From Streptococcus devriesei DSM 19639 (GTDB taxonomy: Bacteria > Bacillota > Bacilli > Lactobacillales > Streptococcaceae): DNA of 64,000 nt. The notes under the pieces were generated by a model. It made no database searches, was not told where the DNA came from, and saw nothing but the letters and a program-made list of their open reading frames with translations. Location: contig NZ_AUIN01000012.1 of assembly GCF_000423725.1 (NCBI RefSeq), positions 124,001 to 188,000 of the forward strand, read 5' to 3'. Each line of letters opens with the position of its first letter. The first letter of the stretch is position 1. A program made the position numbers and the translations under genes. Positions 9,425-18,215 of this stretch are shown one piece after another.

Positions 9425-9454
9425 ATAATAGCATATCCGCATTCTTATGTTCAA
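9425..9454 (-). promoter_or_regulatory. Candidate promoter for the permease operon
   Basis: On the minus strand, TTGAAC (9454-9449), an 18-base spacer and TATTAT (9430-9425). This would leave a leader of about 215 bases before the permease start. Confidence 0.4.
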
Positions 9455-9576
9455 CGTTTCACAAGCTATAGTTTGACGGACTTTTGCCCATCTTTTTATA
9501 GTATGCGTAACATACCACAAGATTTTATAAGGGACACCCCTGTCAGCAAGACAAGAAAACAGCACGCGTATCTTTT

Positions 9577-9657
9577 CTAGACCAATAATAGAAACCCTGT
9601 CACAGACTTTCTTGCTGCCAAGGCCACGATGTTAGGTGCTTGTCAAAATTGGTCTAG
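9577..9657. promoter_or_regulatory. Perfect 10-bp inverted repeat between permease and cdaR genes
   Basis: CTAGACCAAT at 9577-9586 is mirrored by ATTGGTCTAG at 9648-9657, 61 bases apart. It lies in the 588-base divergent region between the permease and cdaR. It could be a CdaR operator pair or a long-range hairpin. The rest of 9201-9788 holds a GTATG/CATAC mini-hairpin (about 9502-9516) and no ORF I would support. Confidence 0.45.
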
Positions 9658-9722
9658 TCAAAAAAATTATCCCGCTTTAAAACAAGCGATAAGAACATTT
9701 TCGCTTCAATAAATCATTTTTA

Positions 9723-9753
9723 TTACAAAAACTAAAGGAAAAAATAGTATAAT
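9723..9753 (+). promoter_or_regulatory. Candidate cdaR promoter
   Basis: TTACAA at 9723-9728 and TATAAT at 9748-9753 with a 19-base spacer, about 36 bases before the cdaR ATG. The -10 is a consensus match and the spacing is long. An AAGGGGG ribosome site follows at 9774-9780. Confidence 0.5.
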
Positions 9754-9788
9754 GACCTTAGTGCTTACATGTTAAGGGGGAAAGCTTT

Positions 9789-10907
9789 ATGATCGAAGCA
9801 AGTGTTGTTCAGGACATTCTTACTCGAATGAAAGAAATTATTCATCAGGAATTAAATTTCTTTTCGACAGAAGGTATTATTATTGCCAGTACAGATCCCA
9901 GCCGAATTGGGCAGGTCAATCACGAAGGCGCTCAGTTTGTTCTTGAAAAAAACCAGCCCATTGTCATCGAATTTGACAATCAGTACCAGGGTGCTAAACA
10001 GGGCATCAATCTGCCGGTTGACATTGACAATCAAATCGTCGGTGTCATCGGAATTACCGGCAAAAAAGAAGAAGTGTCTCAATTCGGCCAAATCATTAAG
10101 GAAATGACCAAGATTCTTATCCTTAACAATGCTGCTAAAGAATTGGTTTACAACAGGCGCAATTCCCATAAGAACATTCTGGATTATATCCAAAGCGATG
10201 ACAGCCCCAACGATAATTTCTCAGTGGAAATGCTTTACGGTATCAATCTCTCCTCAAAGGAATACACAGCCATTGTTGGTTTGCCCGAGGATAATCTGAC
10301 TGAGCAGTATTTTGACGATATATCCAATGTCTACCTTGATTTAGAGCTCTTGTTAGGAGACGGCAAGACCATCTTTGAGGTTCGCGGCAATATGATTTTA
10401 GCCCTCCTGCAGGAGAAGCGCCCGCAGGCTATTTCTAAGATTATCCGGCAAATCACCCAAATTATTGAAAAGAAATACAATACGACTCTCTTGTTTGGCG
10501 TTGGAACTCCCGGACGGGGCAAAGAGGAGCTCAAACAAAGCATCAATCAGGCAAAAACTGCTCTGGGCTGGAACAAGACCTTTCGCCAAAAAAGAGAACT
10601 GCTGTTCACCGATATGGAATACGGTCTGATTCTGCACAATGTTGCCGATATTAACAAAAAATACTTTCTGGACAAGATCTTTGCCCAGCTTTCCCAAAAA
10701 GAAATCGATGAGATGATTCCGCTTTTGGACACCTACGAAGCCTGCAACGGCAGCATCAAAAAATGCGCTGAGCAGCTCTTCATCCACAAAAACACCGTCC
10801 AGTATAAGCTCAACAAAATCACTGAAAAAACCGGACATGATCCAAGAAAGCTTTCTGACTTTTTTGTGCTAAAGCTCGCCTCTATCCTTTATAAAATTCA
10901 AAAATAA
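9789..10907 (+). CDS. cdaR: CdaR-family sugar diacid utilization regulator
   Basis: 372 residues. An N-terminal diacid-recognition domain (about 1-135) contains GIIIASTDPSRIGQ and VVGVIGITG-type sensor motifs. A middle linker domain (about 140-290) follows. A C-terminal PucR-type helix-turn-helix (about 312-365) has NGSIKKCAEQLFIHKNTVQYKLNK. CdaR is the activator of glucarate/galactarate genes in E. coli. The divergent position next to the permease and dehydratases supports the same role here. Start ATG follows AAGGGGG at 8 bases. Confidence 0.9.
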   Translation: MIEASVVQDILTRMKEIIHQELNFFSTEGIIIASTDPSRIGQVNHEGAQFVLEKNQPIVIEFDNQYQGAKQGINLPVDIDNQIVGVIGITGKKEEVSQFGQIIKEMTKILILNNAAKELVYNRRNSHKNILDYIQSDDSPNDNFSVEMLYGINLSSKEYTAIVGLPEDNLTEQYFDDISNVYLDLELLLGDGKTIFEVRGNMILALLQEKRPQAISKIIRQITQIIEKKYNTTLLFGVGTPGRGKEELKQSINQAKTALGWNKTFRQKRELLFTDMEYGLILHNVADINKKYFLDKIFAQLSQKEIDEMIPLLDTYEACNGSIKKCAEQLFIHKNTVQYKLNKITEKTGHDPRKLSDFFVLKLASILYKIQK

Positions 10908-11113
10908 TTTTTAGTCTCTATACCATGCCTTTTGCAGAAAGATTATGCTAGACTTTAGACATACCTATTAAATCGGCCCTAAAATTTTCCAAAATTTAAG
11001 CAATCATGCAACGCCGGCAGATAAAACAGCATTTCCCACAGAAAAAATCCTTATCTCTATTAATGAAGAGAGTGGGACTTTTGTCCCATACACACTGATT
11101 GGAGGAGTTTATT

Positions 11114-11953
11114 ATGCAAAACAAATTATTGCTACAGCCGACCCTAGGAATCGGTACTTGGTTTTTAGGAGAAAATCCCGCCGTTGAAAAAGAAGAGCTG
11201 GCAGCTCTGCAGTATGCTCTGGACAAGGGAGTAACCATTATCGATACCGCAGAAATGTACGGCCATGGTCTAGCTGAGAGGCTGGTAGGTAAGGCTATCA
11301 AACCTTTTAATCGCGAGAAACTCTACCTCATTTCCAAAGTGCTGCCGACAAATGCCAACAAGAAACGAATGGAAGCAAGCCTTGATGCCTCTCTAAAAGC
11401 TCTGCAAACAGACTACTTAGACCTCTACCTCTACCACTGGCGCGGCGGTACACCGCTGGCCGAAACGGTTGATGAATTAGAACGGCTGAAAGCTAAGGGA
11501 AAAATTCAAGCCTGGGGAGTATCTAATTTCGACTTAGAAGACATGGAAGAACTGCTGGCCCTACCGGGCGGAGAAAACTGTCAGGCCAATGAAGTGCTCT
11601 ATCATTTAGGCTCCCGCGGCATTGAATATTGCCTGAAACCTTTTCAAGATCAGCACAATATTCCCACGATTGCCTACTGTCCTTTAGCTCAGGCCGGAAC
11701 CCTGCAAAGAAAACTTCTTGATAACAAGGATCTGGCTGAACTGGCAGACGAACTGGGTATTAACATCTATCAGCTGCTGCTGACCTTTACGCTGGCTCAG
11801 CCCAATATGATTTCAATTCCACGGACAGGACAGTTAAAACACATGAAGGAACTTGTCGCCTGCCGAGACATTCGCCTCAGTCCTAATCAGTTGGAGCGTC
11901 TTAACCAGCTGTTCCCGGCACCTAAGCACCGAGTGCCTTTGGATATCGAATAA
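11114..11953 (+). CDS. Aldo/keto reductase
   Basis: 279 residues from the ATG at 11114, which has GGAGG at 11101-11105. A TTG further upstream lies on the ribosome site itself and is rejected. TIM-barrel AKR landmarks are visible: GIGTWFLGE, IIDTAEMYGHG (Asp and catalytic Tyr), YLISKVLP (Lys), YLDLYLYHWRGG (His) and WGVSNFD. The substrate is unknown. A hairpin TGGGACTTTTGTCCCA lies just upstream (about 11073-11088), and strong terminators lie downstream. It has no clear link to the diacid cluster except adjacency to cdaR. Confidence 0.85.
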   Translation: MQNKLLLQPTLGIGTWFLGENPAVEKEELAALQYALDKGVTIIDTAEMYGHGLAERLVGKAIKPFNREKLYLISKVLPTNANKKRMEASLDASLKALQTDYLDLYLYHWRGGTPLAETVDELERLKAKGKIQAWGVSNFDLEDMEELLALPGGENCQANEVLYHLGSRGIEYCLKPFQDQHNIPTIAYCPLAQAGTLQRKLLDNKDLAELADELGINIYQLLLTFTLAQPNMISIPRTGQLKHMKELVACRDIRLSPNQLERLNQLFPAPKHRVPLDIE

Positions 11954-11977
11954 ACGACTGATTGGCTTTAACTGCAA

Positions 11978-12007
11978 AAATGAGACCGGATGCATCCGGT
12001 CTCATTT
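11978..12007. terminator. Bidirectional terminator after the aldo/keto reductase
   Basis: A perfect palindromic stem AATGAGACCGGAT/ATCCGGTCTCATT with A and T flanks on both strands. Confidence 0.8.
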
Positions 12008-12022
12008 AATAAGTGAGCTATA

Positions 12023-12050
12023 GCAGAGCTGTCAAGGCTCTGCTTTTTTT
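12023..12050 (+). terminator. Second rho-independent terminator
   Basis: GCAGAGC at 12023-12029 pairs with GCTCTGC at 12037-12043 and is followed by seven Ts. Confidence 0.8.
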
Positions 12051-12074
12051 ATACCTTTTCGCACAAAAGACCAA

Positions 12075-13970
12075 TCACCAAATAATCACGCGCTCTTCTT
12101 TGTCACGCCACATACCGTCGCCTTCTTTAACATCAAAGGCTGCAAAGAAGTCATCAAAGTTAGCCACTTGAACATTGGTTCTTAATTTACCGGGGGCATG
12201 GACATCAACTGTTGCCAGCATCTGCATGTATTCCGGACGGGCCTTCATCCGCCAGATAGTCGCAAAGTTGATAAAGTAATCACGGGCTGAGAAGTCAGCC
12301 TCTTTTTTAGCCGCTTCCAAAGCACAGGCCAAACCGCCCAAGTCAGCAACATTTTCAGATACAGTCAGCTGCCCGTTTACCTTAGCACCATAGGAGTCAA
12401 GCCCGTCAAATTGTTCAACCACTTTGTCAGTACGCTCTTTAAAAGCTTTGTAATCTTCATCTGTCCACCAGTTATTAAGGCTGCCGTTTTCATCAAAAGA
12501 GGCACCGTTGGTATCAAAAGCATGGGAAATTTCATGAGCAATCACCGCGCCAATACCGCCATAATTAGCTGAAGAACTCTGCTCCAGAGAATAAAACGGT
12601 GCTTGCAAAATAGCCGCCGGAAAGACGATTTGATTTTGCTGCGGATCATAATAAGCATTGACCATGTGAGCAGGCATGTGCCATTCTTTGCGGTCCACAG
12701 GCTTGTTCCACTTGCTCCAGCTGTAAGCGATGGAAATCTTAGCCAAATTTTGGGCATTTTCCACCAGGCTCAGCTTATCATCAATAATTTTCTGTGCATA
12801 GGTTTTAGGCAGCTCCTCTGGATAGCCAATATGCGGTGTAATGACATTGAGTTTGGTAATTGCCTTGTCACGTGTTTCAGGCGCAAGCCAGTCAGTTTTG
12901 CGCAGGCGTTCTTTATAAACGTCAATCATGGTCGCCACTTTTGCTTCCACATCAGCCTTAGCTTCCGGAGAGAATTTCTCACCGGCATACCAAAGACCCA
13001 AAGCTTGATTGTAAGGTCCCTGTGCCAGATAAAAGGCTGCTTTTTTCTTGTCCATAGGCTGAGGCGTTCCCGACAGAGCCCGGCTGTAGCTGCCAGAGAG
13101 TATACGAATATCGTCTGTCAGATAAGCATTCCAAGCTCCGGCTGCGCTGAGAACCAAGTTTGCTTTCAGCAGCTCCCAGTTGCTTTCAGAATAAAATTCT
13201 TTAGCAAAATTTGTCCAGAACCGCTCTTCAGGCACGATAACCTTGTCAGGTTTTTGCCCCAAAATCTGTTCAAAAACAGCATCCAAAGGCAATTCCGGAG
13301 CTAATTCTGTAAAGTCAGCCCAGTCATAGGGGTGGTAAAGCTTGACATATTCAGAAGACTCTTCGCTTGACAGCACATACTGAGCCAATTTGGCATCCAG
13401 CTCAATAACCTTATCTAAAAGATCCTTGATCTCTGCTGTTTCAAAGCCAAACTTCGGCAAGAGGTCTTCCTGCATCGCCCGCCACTTAGCCAGCAGCTCT
13501 TTCCCGTTTTCATTATCCTTAGCATAATAAGTCGTATCCGGTAAAATCAAACTAGGCGCTTCTGCCCAAAGAACATTTACCTGTGCATTCATAAAATCCG
13601 GTGCCACACCAAACGGCAGCAGATTAGGTTTACCGGCCATCTCATAATCAGCGATTTTAGAGGCAAATTCGGCAAAAGACGACAGATTTTGGTATTCTTC
13701 AATGAGCGGCAAAGCAGGCGCCACACCTACTGTTTCACGCTTATCATAATCCGCCACCTGACGGTGAAACTTAACAAAGTTTTGCAAAATACTGTCTTCA
13801 GGCAGATTTTCTCCTGCCAGCCACTGATCCGTAGTCGCAAGCATCAAATCCTCAATCTCATCCGACAAATCCGAAAAGCCGCCGGTGCGCGGTTTATCAT
13901 CCGGAATAACAGCGGTTTTTTCCCACTCACCATTGACAGCATCATAAAAATCATCTTGTAATCGTACCAT
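12075..13970 (-). CDS. pepO: M13-family zinc endopeptidase PepO
   Basis: 631 residues, the usual length of streptococcal PepO. The zinc motif HEISHAFDTNG (HExxH) is near residue 480, and the third ligand glutamate plus ENVADLGG is near 540. The conserved NAYYDP motif is near 440. The C-terminus ends CxxW-like, VIIW, as in neprilysin relatives. The ATG at 13970 has a GGAGAG site 7-8 bases upstream. A GTG two codons earlier overlaps that site. No signal peptide is visible, fitting the cytoplasmic or leaderlessly exported streptococcal form. It degrades oligopeptides. Confidence 0.93.
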   Translation of the reverse strand: MVRLQDDFYDAVNGEWEKTAVIPDDKPRTGGFSDLSDEIEDLMLATTDQWLAGENLPEDSILQNFVKFHRQVADYDKRETVGVAPALPLIEEYQNLSSFAEFASKIADYEMAGKPNLLPFGVAPDFMNAQVNVLWAEAPSLILPDTTYYAKDNENGKELLAKWRAMQEDLLPKFGFETAEIKDLLDKVIELDAKLAQYVLSSEESSEYVKLYHPYDWADFTELAPELPLDAVFEQILGQKPDKVIVPEERFWTNFAKEFYSESNWELLKANLVLSAAGAWNAYLTDDIRILSGSYSRALSGTPQPMDKKKAAFYLAQGPYNQALGLWYAGEKFSPEAKADVEAKVATMIDVYKERLRKTDWLAPETRDKAITKLNVITPHIGYPEELPKTYAQKIIDDKLSLVENAQNLAKISIAYSWSKWNKPVDRKEWHMPAHMVNAYYDPQQNQIVFPAAILQAPFYSLEQSSSANYGGIGAVIAHEISHAFDTNGASFDENGSLNNWWTDEDYKAFKERTDKVVEQFDGLDSYGAKVNGQLTVSENVADLGGLACALEAAKKEADFSARDYFINFATIWRMKARPEYMQMLATVDVHAPGKLRTNVQVANFDDFFAAFDVKEGDGMWRDKEERVIIW

Positions 13971-14005
13971 AAACACTCTCCATTTCTATACGACTTCTAT
14001 TGTAA

Positions 14006-14035
14006 CAAAAAAGTCCGATTTAAGCAGAATCGGAC
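14006..14035 (-). terminator. Terminator on the minus strand upstream of pepO
   Basis: GTCCGATT/AATCGGAC stem followed on the minus strand by six Ts. It probably stops read-through from the ABC transporter genes at 14395-16811 into pepO. Confidence 0.7.
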
Positions 14036-14394
14036 GTTATGAGTAAAAAGTATCAATCTTTTGGCAATACAGCTGATTTATATAATCATTAATCTTTAAA
14101 ACTAACTAATGCTTTTATACTAGCAACTTGTTTGCCTTTGAGAAATAAAGTTTTCCAAAAGAAAGCTGATGGATATAAACATTTATCATGCTTGTCAACG
14201 TTTAGGTTTCTTTGCTTATTTAAGCGCTAACCATCATCAAGACAACCTGAAAATGAGGATTTAAAAGCAATTATCACTGATATAGATTATCTCCATAGTT
14301 CTAAGTTCTTGAAAAACGGATGACGTATTATTAATAATGACATCTTTAAACATTTACAGAAATAAAATACACCCCCATTTTTCTCATCTAACAA
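14036..14394. other. Non-coding stretch between the ABC operon and pepO terminator
   Basis: A/T-rich. A 31-codon plus-strand frame beginning MDINIYHACQRLG (about 14170-14265) has no ribosome site and is not called as a gene. No repeat or RNA structure was recognised beyond short A/T runs. Confidence 0.5.
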
Positions 14395-15132
14395 TTATAA
14401 GACTGTTTTTCTAAGATAACGGGTTTGTAATGAGGTAAAGATCAAAACTATCACTACTGTATAGACACCTAGCTTAATCCATTCAAGGCTTGTAATCTCT
14501 GGATTAACCGAAGTCATCTGATTCATAGAAGCAGTTAACTTAGAAAAAGGTAAAACATAGCCTAATTCAGGAATAATATTTTGAGCTGTCAAGATAAACC
14601 CAAATATCCCGATTATCATAGACAAAGCAACAGGCGGCGCAAAACTTTTTATGCGCAAAGAAAAATAGGACTGAATAGCAACTAAGGCAATTGAAAAGAA
14701 GCTGGCCAAGATTGCCCATAAAAATAGTGCTGTTGGAAAAGTCATTTTAAATTGAAAAAGTAGACCACTGACAGCATAAAGCCCCAAAAAATACAATTGC
14801 GACAAAAAGATCAGACTAAAAGCAACAGTTATCTTTGCCCAAACTATACTAGAAAACGAATAAGCAGAAGTTAATAGGAGCTTTAGACTGCCATTTTTAT
14901 GCTCACTATACCAGATATAAGCACAGATAATACCAATCATACAAGGAAAGAAAAAACTTCCATAAAAAAGATAGACTTGAGTCCATAGACTAAGCCATTC
15001 TTGTTTAAGAACACTTTGATTCCCTGCAAAATTAGTACTTCCATAAATGACCGATAAAAAAGGTAGCACTAAAAGAGGCAGCCAAAAGCGAGCACGACGT
15101 AATTTCAGTAATTCAATTTTTATCAAGGTCAT
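14395..15132 (-). CDS. ABC-2 permease of a bacitracin/lantibiotic-immunity-type transporter (second permease)
   Basis: 245 residues from the ATG at 15132, one base after the previous gene's stop; a GTG three codons earlier overlaps that stop. There are six predicted membrane helices after a basic N-terminus (KIELLKLRRARF), and the ABC-2 fold resembles LanG/MutG-type immunity permeases. It is the third gene of an ATPase-permease-permease set. It probably expels a peptide antibiotic from the membrane. No receptor/kinase pair lies beside it. Confidence 0.7.
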   Translation of the reverse strand: MTLIKIELLKLRRARFWLPLLVLPFLSVIYGSTNFAGNQSVLKQEWLSLWTQVYLFYGSFFFPCMIGIICAYIWYSEHKNGSLKLLLTSAYSFSSIVWAKITVAFSLIFLSQLYFLGLYAVSGLLFQFKMTFPTALFLWAILASFFSIALVAIQSYFSLRIKSFAPPVALSMIIGIFGFILTAQNIIPELGYVLPFSKLTASMNQMTSVNPEITSLEWIKLGVYTVVIVLIFTSLQTRYLRKTVL

Positions 15133-15133
15133 C

Positions 15134-15889
15134 CTAATCACCTACCTTTATATGTTTTCCTAATTGGAAGAAAATAACTCCAAGAATAAGAGAAGCTATT
15201 AAGGGATAAGCATAAAAATCTCTCAGGCGTCCAATAAATTCACTTCCAACCTTTTCCATATCAACTGATATTAAAAGGCCATACCAACTGTAAATCCACA
15301 CATGTACAAACCTCCTAGAAACAAAAAGAACAATTATACCAACCAAGGAGCCAACTAAAGCTATCGACAGACTGATAAGTTGATTAGTCCATTTCAAGGA
15401 TAAAATATAATGCAAGAGCAACACAACTGCCGATATCAAGGCCACAGAAAGAGCAAAAAGTCCCATACGTCCAAGCGGAATACTGACTGTAAAACCATGA
15501 ATGTTAACCAAAAACAGGATAATTCCCCATTCAATGATTTGAGATGCCAAATAGCACAGATAAATATAGATAAATTTAACAGCATAAACATAGTAATAAT
15601 CAACACCACTGCTTTGAAGTACTTTCCACATTTTATGACGATTCTCCAGCTGCACAGCCATGCTGGCCAAGCTAGCCAATATAACCGGAGCTGTAACAAT
15701 TTTGAAAACAGCATTGTTATCAAAAACTTGGTAAAGTTTTATGATGTCTCCTAGTTGGTCTGCTCCTTTTACCCGAAATATTATTAGGGCACAGACAGCA
15801 ACATTTATGATAATAGAGAGACTTAGCAAATGAATGATAGGCAGACCGCGATATTTTCGCATTTCTATCTGAAATAATTTTTTCATCAT
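15134..15889 (-). CDS. ABC-2 permease of the same transporter (first permease)
   Basis: 251 residues from the ATG at 15889, which follows AAGGTGGTGAAG and starts 10 bases after the ATPase stop. Longer in-frame starts would run into the ATPase gene. Six predicted helices and the N-terminal FQIEMRKYRG pattern match LanE/BcrB-like permeases. It pairs with the similar permease downstream as a heterodimer with the 303-aa ATPase. Confidence 0.7.
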   Translation of the reverse strand: MMKKLFQIEMRKYRGLPIIHLLSLSIIINVAVCALIIFRVKGADQLGDIIKLYQVFDNNAVFKIVTAPVILASLASMAVQLENRHKMWKVLQSSGVDYYYVYAVKFIYIYLCYLASQIIEWGIILFLVNIHGFTVSIPLGRMGLFALSVALISAVVLLLHYILSLKWTNQLISLSIALVGSLVGIIVLFVSRRFVHVWIYSWYGLLISVDMEKVGSEFIGRLRDFYAYPLIASLILGVIFFQLGKHIKVGD

Positions 15890-15899
15890 CTTCACCACC

Positions 15900-16811
15900 T
15901 TACAAAGCATCCTTAGCTGTAAAATCAATAAAGAGTTCTTCAAGAGACTTGGTTACCTCGTAGATACGATAGACAGCTACATCAGCATCCAATAAGCGTT
16001 TGACAATCAGCGCTATCTGCTCATCTGATAAATGCGGCAAAAGCAAGCCTTGATCGGTCACCTTTACATCATTAGGATTGAAGTCTAATAAGGATACTGC
16101 TAACACATCGTCTGAGGTCCTCAGGCAAATGCTGCGGCTGTGCTGGCTCTTGAATTGCTCAACAGTCCCTTGATAAAGAAGCTTGCCCTTACCAATGATT
16201 CCTATCTGAGTCACCATTTTTTCGATCTCGTCCAGAGCATGTGAAGAAATCATCACAGTTGTATTCAAGGTCGTAGGCAGGCTACGGATGAGCTTGCGGA
16301 TTTCTTCACGCGCCTGCGGATCCAAACCATTTGTCGGCTCATCAAGTATAATCATTTTAGGACGTCCCATAATCGCCATGGCAATTCCTAAACGCTGCTT
16401 CATCCCTAAAGAATAATGTTTGACTTGCTTGTCCTTATTCTCTGTCAGATGAACTATGGCTAACACTTCTGCTACATCTTGATTGGTCAAATTTTTCAAC
16501 TCTTTAAGAATCTGCAAATTCTCATATCCCGTTAAATTATCATAGTAGGCAGGCTCCTCAATAAGGGAACCAATCTGCTTCAAAATAGCAATACGATTGC
16601 TTTCTTTCATAGCAGAACCTGCAACATTAATCTGCCCAGCTGTTGGCGTTAGAAGACCGCAAATCATTTTCATGATAGTGGATTTGCCGGCACCATTTGG
16701 ACCAATCAGACCATAAATTTCTCCCTGCTCAATTTTTAAATTATTGAGATCAACAGCAGTTTGCTCTCCAAAAACTTTTTTGACTTGATTAAGTTCCATC
16801 ATTATTGTCAT
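15900..16811 (-). CDS. ABC transporter ATPase, bacitracin/lantibiotic-immunity family
   Basis: 303 residues. Walker A GPNGAGKST near residue 38, Q-loop near 86, signature YSLGMKQRL near 135, Walker B IILDEPTNGLD near 155, H-switch SSHALDE near 190, and a C-terminal accessory domain ending in LEELFIDFTAKD. This arrangement is typical of BcrA/LanF ATPases. The SLGMKQR signature (instead of LSGGQ) is characteristic of this family. It is the first gene of a three-gene operon. Confidence 0.82.
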   Translation of the reverse strand: MTIMMELNQVKKVFGEQTAVDLNNLKIEQGEIYGLIGPNGAGKSTIMKMICGLLTPTAGQINVAGSAMKESNRIAILKQIGSLIEEPAYYDNLTGYENLQILKELKNLTNQDVAEVLAIVHLTENKDKQVKHYSLGMKQRLGIAMAIMGRPKMIILDEPTNGLDPQAREEIRKLIRSLPTTLNTTVMISSHALDEIEKMVTQIGIIGKGKLLYQGTVEQFKSQHSRSICLRTSDDVLAVSLLDFNPNDVKVTDQGLLLPHLSDEQIALIVKRLLDADVAVYRIYEVTKSLEELFIDFTAKDAL

Positions 16812-16839
16812 CGCTATCGTTTATCCTTTCATAAGTTAT

Positions 16840-16953
16840 AAAGCCTTAAACAATGCATAGAAAAGTAGGAAGACCAACGATAAGTCTCAAGACCCCTGAA
16901 AGACTTCAACTTTTTGCAAAACATTATAGGCGTGTTCAATTACTTTATGTTTC
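16840..16953 (+). repeat. Diverged module-B intergenic repeat
   Basis: It shares the module-B skeleton with 7365-7465: a CCTTAAAC-like start, AAAAGTAGGAAG, a CAACGATAAG block, CAACTTTTTGCAAAACATTA, and the terminal GGCGTGTTCAATTAC. The remainder of the 411-base gap to 17222 is A/T-rich and I see no gene in it. Confidence 0.5.
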
Positions 16954-17222
16954 ATAACAGTTTACTAAAAATCAGTGTACAAAATCTTACAGTTACCCTT
17001 AGTTTTCTTACAACTTTGTAAATATTCAAGATGCTTAATATATAATTAGATGAGCTTCTGGCATCCATGGCCCTTCAATCTTTTTTAATACTCTCACTCA
17101 TGACATGCAAGAACGGGTTAATCATCAGTGAAGAATACAATTCTAAAAAAGTGCAGTGAATTAGATTCCACTTCAAATTTACAAATCAATTTTACATTAA
17201 ATGCTATACATCAAATCAACAA

Positions 17223-17873
17223 TCATTCCAACTCCTTATTGTACTTATTCATGTAAGAGTCATACATATCTCTGTAGGTTTTGTTTCTGCTATACAGAAC
17301 GTCATGTGTACCACTGTCAGTGATTTTACCAGAATCCATCATGATAATCTTATCTGCCTTTTCTATCGTATTTAATCTATGAGTAACAAGCACTCTAGTA
17401 CAGTTAAGTGCTTCTATACTCCTTTGAACAACTTTTTCAGTTTCCACATCTAGAGCAGAAGTTGGCTCATCTAAAACGATTAACCTAGGTTTTGAAATTA
17501 GCTCCCTAGCTAAAGAAAGTCTCTGTTTTTGTCCGCCAGACAACGTTAAATTATCTTTTGAAAGCGGTGTATCTAACCACATGGCTAGAATTCTTTCTGA
17601 AACCATCTCTCTCACTATTATAATTCCATTATAGCGGTGTATAATATCTGTTCTATCCATATTAGCGATATCTGCTAAGGGTAGTTTTAATAGCTTAGAA
17701 ACGAAGTTATCAGAGATTTGTCTATGAATACCATTCTGCAAAAGAGCCAGAAAAATATTTTTCAGGAAAAATATCAGACTTTGTATACACATGATAGCTA
17801 GAAACAAAAGTGTCATTTCATAGTAGGTAAATGATCTCCTGATATTCCAAGTATCATCTATTATTCCTCTCAT
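17223..17873 (-). pseudogene. Internally deleted ABC exporter (bacteriocin/lantibiotic exporter type)
   Basis: 216 residues where an exporter would have 500-700. Residues about 1-95 are part of a membrane domain (two helices, then the SKLLKLPLADIANMDRTDI intracellular loop typical of peptide exporters). Then the frame jumps straight to a nucleotide-binding half with TLSGGQKQRLSLAR, LIVLDEPTSALD and the H-switch VTHRLNT. The Walker A lysine and most membrane helices are missing, so it cannot hydrolyse ATP alone. It begins directly behind a minus-strand terminator with no visible promoter or ribosome site. I read it as a deletion relic of a peptide exporter. Confidence 0.75.
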
Positions 17874-17929
17874 AAAAAAAGCTCTACAATATCCAAAGCG
17901 GAGTTACCCACTACAGATATTTATAGAGC
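17874..17929 (-). terminator. Terminator closing the circular-bacteriocin operon
   Basis: Minus strand GCTCTATAAATATC pairs with GATATTGTAGAGC and is followed by seven Ts (17880-17874). It separates the bacteriocin genes from the exporter relic. Confidence 0.75.
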
Positions 17930-18042
17930 CACATTAAAACACTAAGGGGTGAAGCTGCTGTTCAAACCACATTAGAAATAGAAAATATGTTTGACCACAA
18001 AACCAAAATGACATCATTCATCAGGCGCATAGACAGATTTAA

Positions 18043-18180
18043 TTAGACTGTTTTCTTCTGATAAAACGCAATTCCCGGATAGGCTGCTATTGCTTTTCTC
18101 AAAACCTCCATTGTCTGTGTCTCATCTGAAAATAAAAGTTTGATATAATCACCGCGGACAAGACAGATATGCTTTTTGTA
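18043..18180 (-). pseudogene. Possible gene fragment
   Basis: An open minus-strand frame of 45 codons after a stop, without a start codon or ribosome site. It reads HICLVRGDYIKLLF and then a helical segment ending AYPGIAFYQKKTV. It looks protein-like in codon use but I cannot assign it. The rest of 17930-18215 shows no gene. Confidence 0.3.
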
Positions 18181-18215
18181 TCACATTCATTTTTCCAACA
18201 TCAGATACTTGCGAA

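Noticed and set aside
9440..9470. cre site in front of the permease
   Set aside because: ACGTTTCACA looks cre-like but the CG is one position out of register with the consensus on either strand.
12603..13304. 233-codon open frame on the plus strand inside pepO
   Set aside because: It is antisense to an intact M13 peptidase, lacks a ribosome site, and its sequence (Cys/His/Phe-rich) is typical of a mirror frame.
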